A stretch of 64,000 nucleotides of DNA from assembly GCA_946537885.1 (NCBI GenBank), contig CAMNGC010000009.1:1-64000 (forward strand), read 5' to 3'. Source of the stretch: an uncultured Clostridia bacterium (GTDB taxonomy: Bacteria > Bacillota > Clostridia > Saccharofermentanales > Saccharofermentanaceae). This document shows, piece after piece, positions 58,224 to 64,000 of the stretch; position 1 is the stretch's first letter; each line of letters begins with the position of its first letter. The position numbers and the translations under genes were made by a program. Under the pieces are notes generated by a model, which was given only the letters and a program-made list of their open reading frames with translations, was not told where the DNA came from and did not search any database.

Positions 58224-60569
58224 ATGAATAAAATATTACTTCTTTCCAAGTCGCACATTCGTAAGAACAAAGGCGTGAGCGTCGGAATGCTGCTGCTTAT
58301 AATAATCATGACGCTTATGCTTAATTCCTGCCTGATGCTGGCTTTTGACGTCTACCCCAAGGCAGAAAAAGAGACCGAGAGACTTCACGGCGGAGACGGT
58401 TTTTTTCGTGTAACGGGAGACGTCGAGAAACTTGGTGATGATGAGATAGCAGATATCTTCGAGGCGGAAACAGACGAGTATTTTGCATATGATTGCCAGG
58501 ATTTTTTATGTCCCGTAACTTTCGGTAACGGTGAGCTCGTGATTGATAACACCTTTGTCGACTCTTCCGCTTTCTCCTATGAAATGGCATATGTTGAACC
58601 GACTTTGGAAGATCTTGATATTACGGAGAACTATATCTATCTGCCTTATCAATTCTATACCGGCGGCGGTTACAAGACAGGTGATGATTTCAGCATCAAG
58701 ATCAACGGGCAGAACTATGATTATAAGGTAAGAGGCTTTATCTATACCGGATATATGGGCTGCAACAATACAGGAGACTTTATCTATGTGCTGGATGATG
58801 CTTCTTATGAAGAGTTAAAAGCTTCCTACGCTTCTTCCAACAGTGCCAAGGTAATCATCTATGATCTTGCTGACGGGGTAAAACACGGCAAGTTCAGGAT
58901 CGATGTCAGTAACAGAATAATTAATGAAGTTCCCAACGCGGAGATCGGAGGCCTGACGGCTGAAGATAATAACTCCAACAGAGGTTTTATGTCTTTGATC
59001 ATAGCGGTTTCTTTCGGAGCCGTATCAGCGATAATCATTCTTGTAATCATAATGATGCTCGCGAACTGTATTTCTAACTATATCAAGGAAGAGATGAAGA
59101 CTATGGGAGCGCTCAAGGCGATCGGCTATACCAGCAAGGACCTTAAGACTTCAGTGGTTCTCCAATTCACATCGATAGCATTGATCGGTTCGATCGTGGG
59201 ATTAATTATATCCTACCTGATGATGCCTCTGTTCATCTCCTTCTCGGTCAACCAGATGGGTGTAAAGATAAATGTGGATTTTGTGCCGGCTATTTCCATA
59301 GCAGTATTGCTTATAGCGGAGATCCTTATTGTTCTTACATCGCTTGCTGTTACCCGTAAGCTTAAGAAGATCGAACCTATCATTGCCCTCCGTAACGGCG
59401 TCGAATCACATAACTTCAAGAAAAACAGAGTAAGACTTGATAGGAGCAGCTCGAATGTCAATCTTGCTCTTGCCATGAAGACCATGCTCCAGAATAAGAG
59501 GCAGAACCTGATAACCTTCTTCGTTACCGGAATGATCATCTTTATCTGTACGATCGCATTGCTGATGATGGTTAACTTCAATCTTGATCTTAATGTGGAT
59601 CTTCTTACAACTGAGACCTGTAATGCCGTCATAGTTGTTGAACACAATGATGAGACTGAAGTCGAGGCGTATCTTTACGGCAGGGAGGATATCAGAAATA
59701 TAAGAAGAGTACATGATGTGTCGCTTTTCTACAATTCCGAGGAGCAGCTTTACGCCACTGTTTTCGATGATACATCAAAGATCAGTAATCAGAATGTATG
59801 CTACCAGGGTGATATGGCATCTTATGACAACGAGATCTGCATAAGCGGTAAGTTTGCCAGAGACTATGGGTTCAAGATAGGTGATGATATTACTATGCAG
59901 TATGGAGATATGGAGGCAACTTATCTGATCACCGGCCTGATCCAGACATCAAATAACTCCGGACGCGAGGCGATCATGAGTGAGGCCGCCATGGAAAGGC
60001 TCATCTCTCCGGACTCTGTCATCACTAGCTACTATTTCGATTGTGATAAGGCTGATACTGACAGGATCTTAGGAGAGATCGAAGATGAATTCGGGACAAA
60101 GATCAAGCAGACTGTAAACTTTGATAAGATCATAGAAGGTTCTGCGACGACATTTAAGACTCTGTCTTCGCTGATGTTGACCGTCATATGCGTTACGAGT
60201 GCAGCTGTGATCTTCCTGATCCTTTATCTCCTGATCAAGTCACTTATCTACAGCAAGCGTCAGGACTTCGGTGTATATAAGGCGATCGGCTATACTTCCT
60301 CCAATCTTATCTATCAGATTGCAGTGAGCTTTATGCCGCCGATCATATTGTCAGTGATAGTATTCTCTTTTGTTTCCTATCATTTGGCTAATCCTTATAT
60401 GAACATCGTAATGATGTCATTCGGTATCGTTAAGGCATCTTTTAAGATCCCGATCCCCGGAATGATCCTCATCGGCGGAGTATATATCCTGCTATCCTTA
60501 TTCTTTGCGATATTACAGGCTCGCAGAGTTAAGAATATTGAACCATATAAAATGCTGATAGCCGAATAA
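58224..60569 (+). CDS. FtsX-type ABC transporter permease, full length
   Basis: A 781-residue permease with two repeated halves. Each half has a helix, an extracytoplasmic domain and an FtsX unit of three helices: ~10-35, ~265-395, then ~425-450 and ~650-775. Blocks such as NCISNYIKEEMKTMGALKAIGYTSKDLKTSVV and SLIYSKRQDFGVYKAIGYTSSNLIYQI are the repeated FtsX helices. It forms an exporter with the preceding ATPase; such systems remove or sense antimicrobial peptides, lantibiotics or lipid-targeting drugs. The start at 58224 (ATG) is preferred to a GTG at 58215 inside the ATPase gene. A hairpin follows. Confidence 0.92.
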   Translation: MNKILLLSKSHIRKNKGVSVGMLLLIIIMTLMLNSCLMLAFDVYPKAEKETERLHGGDGFFRVTGDVEKLGDDEIADIFEAETDEYFAYDCQDFLCPVTFGNGELVIDNTFVDSSAFSYEMAYVEPTLEDLDITENYIYLPYQFYTGGGYKTGDDFSIKINGQNYDYKVRGFIYTGYMGCNNTGDFIYVLDDASYEELKASYASSNSAKVIIYDLADGVKHGKFRIDVSNRIINEVPNAEIGGLTAEDNNSNRGFMSLIIAVSFGAVSAIIILVIIMMLANCISNYIKEEMKTMGALKAIGYTSKDLKTSVVLQFTSIALIGSIVGLIISYLMMPLFISFSVNQMGVKINVDFVPAISIAVLLIAEILIVLTSLAVTRKLKKIEPIIALRNGVESHNFKKNRVRLDRSSSNVNLALAMKTMLQNKRQNLITFFVTGMIIFICTIALLMMVNFNLDLNVDLLTTETCNAVIVVEHNDETEVEAYLYGREDIRNIRRVHDVSLFYNSEEQLYATVFDDTSKISNQNVCYQGDMASYDNEICISGKFARDYGFKIGDDITMQYGDMEATYLITGLIQTSNNSGREAIMSEAAMERLISPDSVITSYYFDCDKADTDRILGEIEDEFGTKIKQTVNFDKIIEGSATTFKTLSSLMLTVICVTSAAVIFLILYLLIKSLIYSKRQDFGVYKAIGYTSSNLIYQIAVSFMPPIILSVIVFSFVSYHLANPYMNIVMMSFGIVKASFKIPIPGMILIGGVYILLSLFFAILQARRVKNIEPYKMLIAE

Positions 60570-60575
60570 CAGATA

Positions 60576-60608
60576 GCCCCGAAGTGTTGAATGCTTCGGG
60601 GCGTCTTT
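60576..60608 (+). terminator. Probable terminator after ABC exporter
   Basis: GCCCCGAAG (60576-60584) and CTTCGGGGC (60594-60602) form a 9-bp perfect stem; the following GTCTTTA is only a weak T tract. Confidence 0.65.
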
Positions 60609-60664
60609 ATAGGATTTGATATTGTTGTTGATAATGGCAGTGCTTTGCGCAGTTGCAATTACAC

Positions 60665-61156
60665 TTAGAAGGAAGTCGCGCGCAGCTTGTCGATAAAATC
60701 TGAGATCTTCTTTTCCTTCTCCTCGGAAGGGGAAGTCTTGGGATCAACGAGACTAAGTTCGGCCAACAGAGAATCCGCCCCGGCAAGGGCCCTCATGTTG
60801 TCGGCGCACTTCTTGGAATCACCGCCGGCGCTACTGCAGATAACGGCAATATTCTTTCCGGACAGGTCATTATCCTCAAGGAAGGTCCTCATAGGCGGGG
60901 TAAAGGATCCCGCCCAGACAGGGCTTGCCAGAATTATCAGGTCATAATCTGATGCGTTAAAACTGTAACTTTCCAATTCCGGCTTTTTCTTAAACATGAC
61001 GGCAGAGCCGCCCCAAATAAACTTCTTCATGCCCTTATCAGGATATGTCTTAACAGGTTTCAATTCTATAAGGTCGGCGCTCAATCCGGTGGCAACTTTC
61101 TCGGCGACGTAACGGATGTTGCCTTGAAGTGAGTAGTATACGATTGCTGTTTTCAT
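60665..61156 (-). CDS. Flavodoxin
   Basis: A 163-residue flavodoxin. FMN loop YYSLQGNIRYVAEKVATGL (about residues 6-24), then SPVWAGSFTPPMRTFLEDNDLSGKNIAVICSSAGGDSKKCADNMR as the flavin-contacting part. No signal peptide. It belongs to the group sometimes induced by iron limitation or oxidative stress. The ATG follows GAGGT by 8 bases. An 18-bp perfect palindrome sits between the -10 (TATGAT) and the poor -35 of its promoter, so expression is likely repressor-controlled. Confidence 0.9.
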   Translation of the reverse strand: MKTAIVYYSLQGNIRYVAEKVATGLSADLIELKPVKTYPDKGMKKFIWGGSAVMFKKKPELESYSFNASDYDLIILASPVWAGSFTPPMRTFLEDNDLSGKNIAVICSSAGGDSKKCADNMRALAGADSLLAELSLVDPKTSPSEEKEKKISDFIDKLRATSF

Positions 61157-61194
61157 TTTTGAATACCTCGACAGGGAATTATTAATCTAAGGAT

Positions 61195-61218
61195 ATCATA
61201 CTCGAAAAGCTTTTCGAG
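61195..61218 (-). promoter_or_regulatory. Flavodoxin promoter with 18-bp perfect palindrome in the spacer
   Basis: CTCGAAAAG followed by CTTTTCGAG (61201-61218) is a perfect palindrome. The minus-strand -10 TATGAT lies immediately downstream of it (61195-61200). The -35 position (about 61218-61223) has no consensus. Confidence 0.6.
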
Positions 61219-61267
61219 CAGGAAAGATAAGATATTATCAAGCACCTGTAATAATAAGGGAATTGTG

Positions 61268-61403
61268 TGGTAGAATAAATAAGGTTTATGTGAAAAAGAG
61301 GGACGGAGTCTGATCATATCTTGAGTGGGGTTTCTTTTTAAGTACTCTCTTTTTGCCGTTAAATCGCGAGAAAATCGTTATATCAGTAACAACGGAGGAT
61401 TCT
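61268..61403 (+). promoter_or_regulatory. Leader region of hydrogenase operon
   Basis: An extended -10 TGGTAGAAT at 61268-61276 starts a ~120-base leader. AAAAAGAG (61293-61300) is complementary to CTCTTTTT (61347-61354), forming a possible long hairpin with a T-rich 3' arm. A GGAGG site precedes the ATG at 61404. Evidence for regulation is weak. Confidence 0.35.
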
Positions 61404-63236
61404 ATGAGCAGATTATCAAATGTTAGCTCAACATTGGCTCAGGAAACAGTTGAAGAGCTCTATAAGGATATAGAGCGTAACATTCAAACCAGTCAGCCCG
61501 GCCTTTGTCCTGTCGATCTGGCAGCAGCTTTCCTGCATCTGAGTCACGCGCGTTCCTGCGGAAAATGCACACCGTGCCGCGTAGGTCTTGGAAGACTTGA
61601 GGAACTAATCAATTCAGTACTTGACGGTAAGGCGGATATGGAGACGCTTGATGTTATCGAGACCACTGCCGAGAGTATATTCAGGTCAGCAGATTGCGCC
61701 ATCGGATCAGAAGCTGCAAGAATGGCTGTAAAGGCAGTAAAGGGATTCAGAGACGATTTTGAAGAGCATATTCTTCATGGAAGATGCAAACTTCAGAATT
61801 TTAAGTCCGTTCCCTGCGTATCGGAGTGTCCTGCTCATGTAGATATTCCCGGCTATATAGCCCTTATTCACGAAGGCAGATATGCTGATGCGGTTAATCT
61901 TATTCGCAAGGATAATCCGCTTCCTGCAACCTGCGGTATGATCTGTGAGCATCCCTGCGAGGAGCATTGCAGACGTAAGCTGGTCGATGATGCAATTAAC
62001 ATCAGGGGACTTAAGAGATATGCTGTTGAGCACGAGGGCGAGATAAAGAAGCCTGCTTGTGAAGAAGCAACCGGCAAGAAGATCGCTATCATCGGAGGCG
62101 GCCCTTCCGGTCTTACAGCAGCTTATTTCCTGTCAAAGATGGGTCATGAGTGTACTGTCTATGAACAGCGTGATAAGCTGGGCGGAATGCTCCGTTATGG
62201 TATTCCCAGCTACAGATTGCCTCGAGAAATACTTGATCGCGAGATCGAGGGAATGAAGCTGACGGGATTTAAGACGATCACGAACTTCTCTATCGGTAAG
62301 GATATGTCTTTCGATGAGTTAAGAAAGCAATATGATGCGGTTTATATTTCTATTGGTGCTCATATCGATAATAAGATAGGCATCGATGGCGAAGATGCAG
62401 ACGGTGTAGTGTCAGCTGTTGAAATGCTCCGCGGGATCGGAGACGGCAAGATGCCTGACTTCAGCGGCCTGAAGATTGTCGTAGTAGGCGGCGGTAATGT
62501 CGCGATGGACGTTGCGAGATCTGCTGTAAGACTCGGAGCCGAGTCCGTTAAGATCGCATACAGAAGAAGAAAGGCAGATATGACTGCTCTTGCAGAAGAA
62601 GTCGAAGGCGCTGTCGCCGACGGCTGCGAGATCATGGAGCTTAACAGCCCCGTAAGGATCGAGAAGAATGCTGACGGGAAGGTTGCTGCCATCTGGCTTA
62701 AGCCCCAGATCGTCGGCGAGGTTAAGTGGGGACGTCCTGCGCCTGTTAATGCCGATGCACCCGAGGTCAGGATCCCTTGTGATCGTGTTCTTGTTGCGAT
62801 CGGTCAGGGAATCGAATCTGCCCAATTCGGGGAGGCGGGCATCCCGCTTAAGCGTAACAGGATCGCGGCATCTGACGAGGGTGACTTCGAGGGTATCGAG
62901 GGCGTATTCTCAGGCGGTGACTGCGTAACCGGACCTGCTACCGTTATCAAGGCCATTGCCGGAGGTAAGGTAGCCGCGGCCAATATTGATGAATATCTCG
63001 GATTCAATCACCTTATCACGAGTGATGTTGAACTTCCTCCTGTCAGATTTGCTGACAGAGAGCCTATGGGCAGAGTCAATATGACTGAACGTCCTGCAGG
63101 GGAGAGAATAAAAGATTTCTGCCTCATGGAGAATTCCATGACAGATCAGGAAGCATGTCAGGAATCGGCAAGGTGTCTGCAGTGTGATCACTTCGGATGC
63201 GGACTTCTGAAAGGAGGCAGAGAGTTCAAATGGTAA
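61404..63236 (+). CDS. GltD-like flavoprotein with N-terminal NuoF-type Fe-S domain (hydrogenase partner)
   Basis: A 610-residue fusion. Residues ~45-125 match the C-terminal [4Fe-4S] domain of NuoF: SCGKCTPCRVG (C52, C55, C58) and SADCAIGSEA (C98). Residues ~130-600 are a GltD-like flavoprotein: Fe-S ligands at C138/C142 and C177-C189 (CGMICEHPCEEHC), FAD loop IAIIGGGPSGLTAAYFLSKMG, NADP loop IVVVGGGNVAMDVARSAVRLG with YRRRK, and a C-terminal CLQCDHFGC cluster. It lies before an [FeFe] hydrogenase with overlapping start, the layout of glutamate-synthase-linked (group A2) hydrogenases. It probably passes electrons between NAD(P)H and the hydrogenase. The ATG at 61404 follows CGGAGGA by 5-7 bases. 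Confidence 0.88.
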   Translation: MSRLSNVSSTLAQETVEELYKDIERNIQTSQPGLCPVDLAAAFLHLSHARSCGKCTPCRVGLGRLEELINSVLDGKADMETLDVIETTAESIFRSADCAIGSEAARMAVKAVKGFRDDFEEHILHGRCKLQNFKSVPCVSECPAHVDIPGYIALIHEGRYADAVNLIRKDNPLPATCGMICEHPCEEHCRRKLVDDAINIRGLKRYAVEHEGEIKKPACEEATGKKIAIIGGGPSGLTAAYFLSKMGHECTVYEQRDKLGGMLRYGIPSYRLPREILDREIEGMKLTGFKTITNFSIGKDMSFDELRKQYDAVYISIGAHIDNKIGIDGEDADGVVSAVEMLRGIGDGKMPDFSGLKIVVVGGGNVAMDVARSAVRLGAESVKIAYRRRKADMTALAEEVEGAVADGCEIMELNSPVRIEKNADGKVAAIWLKPQIVGEVKWGRPAPVNADAPEVRIPCDRVLVAIGQGIESAQFGEAGIPLKRNRIAASDEGDFEGIEGVFSGGDCVTGPATVIKAIAGGKVAAANIDEYLGFNHLITSDVELPPVRFADREPMGRVNMTERPAGERIKDFCLMENSMTDQEACQESARCLQCDHFGCGLLKGGREFKW

Positions 63237-64000
63237 ATGTTACTATTGACGGTAAGAAGATAAGTGTACCCGAGGGTACTACAATACTTAAGGCGGCCAA
63301 AGAATTGGGGATCAACATTCCCACCCTCTGCTACTGGGAAGGTCTCAACGAGATCGGTGCCTGCAGAGTTTGTGTTGTTGAGGTCGAGGGCAATATCCGA
63401 CTCCCCGCAGCCTGCAATACTCCCGTAGAAGAGGGAATGGTTGTAAGAACAAATACCAAGAAGGTAAGGGATGCCCGTAAAGCTAATGTCGAGCTGATCC
63501 TTTCAGAGCATAACAGTAACTGTACAGCTTGCGTCAGAAGCGGCAACTGCTCGCTCCAGAAGCTGGCCAACGAGTTCAATGTGGGAGAGATCCCTTACCG
63601 TAAGCACCTTCAGGAGAAGAAGGGAAATACATCTTTCCCTCTTATCCATGATTACACCAGATGTATCAAATGTATGCGCTGTATCCAGGTGTGCGACAAG
63701 ATCCAGGCTTCAAGTATCTGGGATCTTGTTAATACCGGATCAAGATCTACAGTTGATCTTGCTTCTTCTTATTCACTTGAAGAATCCAAGTGCGCTCTCT
63801 GCGGTCAGTGCATCACTCACTGTCCCGTCGGCGCTCTTAAGGAGAGAGATGATACGGACAGAGCTATCGATGCCCTTGAGGATCCGGATAAGATCACGGT
63901 TATCCAGATCGCGCCATCTATCAGAACTGCATGGGGTGAGGCCTTCGGACTTTCTCCCGAGGAAGCAACTGTCAACAGGCTTGCGGCTTGTCTTAAGGAG
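63230..64000 (+). CDS. [FeFe] hydrogenase, N-terminal part (3' end outside window)
   Basis: The first 257 residues of an iron hydrogenase large subunit. Domains in order: [2Fe-2S] ferredoxin-like (C34, C45, C48, C62), the His-ligated [4Fe-4S] site (H94, C98, C101, C107), a two-[4Fe-4S] ferredoxin (C145, C148, C151, C155 and CALCGQCITHCP), and the beginning of the H-cluster domain (VIQIAPSIRTAWGEAFG). The H-cluster cysteines themselves lie beyond the window. The ATG overlaps the previous stop and has an AAAGGAGG site 12 bases upstream. Together with the GltD-like partner it should evolve or oxidise H2, linked to NAD(P)H. Confidence 0.93.
   Translation, partial: MVNVTIDGKKISVPEGTTILKAAKELGINIPTLCYWEGLNEIGACRVCVVEVEGNIRLPAACNTPVEEGMVVRTNTKKVRDARKANVELILSEHNSNCTACVRSGNCSLQKLANEFNVGEIPYRKHLQEKKGNTSFPLIHDYTRCIKCMRCIQVCDKIQASSIWDLVNTGSRSTVDLASSYSLEESKCALCGQCITHCPVGALKERDDTDRAIDALEDPDKITVIQIAPSIRTAWGEAFGLSPEEATVNRLAACLKE

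Noticed and set aside
61268..61403. Hydrogenase-operon leader as a riboswitch
   Set aside because: The complementary segments are low-complexity A/T/G tracts and there is no second competing structure; listed only as a weak leader.

Overview
The window looks like the chromosome of an anaerobic, Gram-positive-type member of the Clostridia, with Lachnospiraceae or a nearby rumen/gut lineage as the best guess. This is inferred from gene content: meso-diaminopimelate dehydrogenase, an LTA-synthase-type sulfatase, an NfnAB transhydrogenase, a GltD-linked [FeFe] hydrogenase locus, a domain-permuted GH3 beta-glucosidase, ECF biotin uptake (BioY), many AGGAGG ribosome sites, moderate GC, and several small protein families typical of Lachnospiraceae. 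I see no phage, no insertion sequence and no CRISPR array. Most genes are ordinary chromosomal genes in short operons.

Layout. 1-5654: the 3' end of a DUF4143-type ATPase, a SAP-domain protein, an NAD-dependent epimerase, a metallo-beta-lactamase-fold hydrolase, two TetR regulators with clear palindromic operators, a carboxymuconolactone decarboxylase-cupin fusion and a flavodoxin. 5745-10507: tRNA-Ser, a 56-residue cysteine protein plus a zinc-ribbon membrane protein, then (from an overlapping divergent promoter pair) a DNA methyltransferase, a macro-domain protein and a VWA protein, ending at tRNA-Ala. 10591-21140: a DUF937 protein, ddh and divergent bioY (with a BirA-like operator), an LTA synthase family protein, a cytidylate-kinase-like protein, a sodium:solute symporter behind a possible attenuator leader, a methyltransferase, a FAD oxidoreductase and a lipoprotein. 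21370-31085: NfnAB, then a six-gene block of solute-binding-like lipoprotein, FtsX-type ABC transporter, and NarL-type two-component system. 31108-43031: a SulP transporter, an EAL phosphodiesterase, a cation diffusion facilitator, the GH3 enzyme, a decayed gene beside unusual repeats, a membrane protein, a pseudouridine synthase, an Smr protein and a uracil-DNA glycosylase. 43106-48733: tRNA-Gln, an epimerase/TetR operon, an esterase, a 5'-truncated ABC permease and an FMN-binding reductase. 48846-53441: an MFS transporter, then a LysR regulator divergent from a flavodoxin/acetyltransferase/NTF2-like/aldo-keto reductase operon. 53710-60602: a MutS-like ATPase, a VanRS-like two-component system and an ABC exporter preceded by four helically phased direct repeats. 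60665-64000: a flavodoxin and the start of a GltD-linked [FeFe] hydrogenase operon.

The most interesting signals are regulatory. They are twin TetR operators bracketing one promoter, a BirA-like operator before bioY, a conditional terminator before the symporter, two genes whose extended -10 box lies exactly six bases before the ATG (probable leaderless mRNAs), phased direct repeats before an ABC exporter, a 10-bp-period repeat array next to a decayed gene, and a palindromic repeat present in two copies 28.7 kb apart. The methyltransferase/macro-domain/VWA trio is the best candidate for an under-described functional unit. All functions are assigned by reading the proteins; no database search was run.
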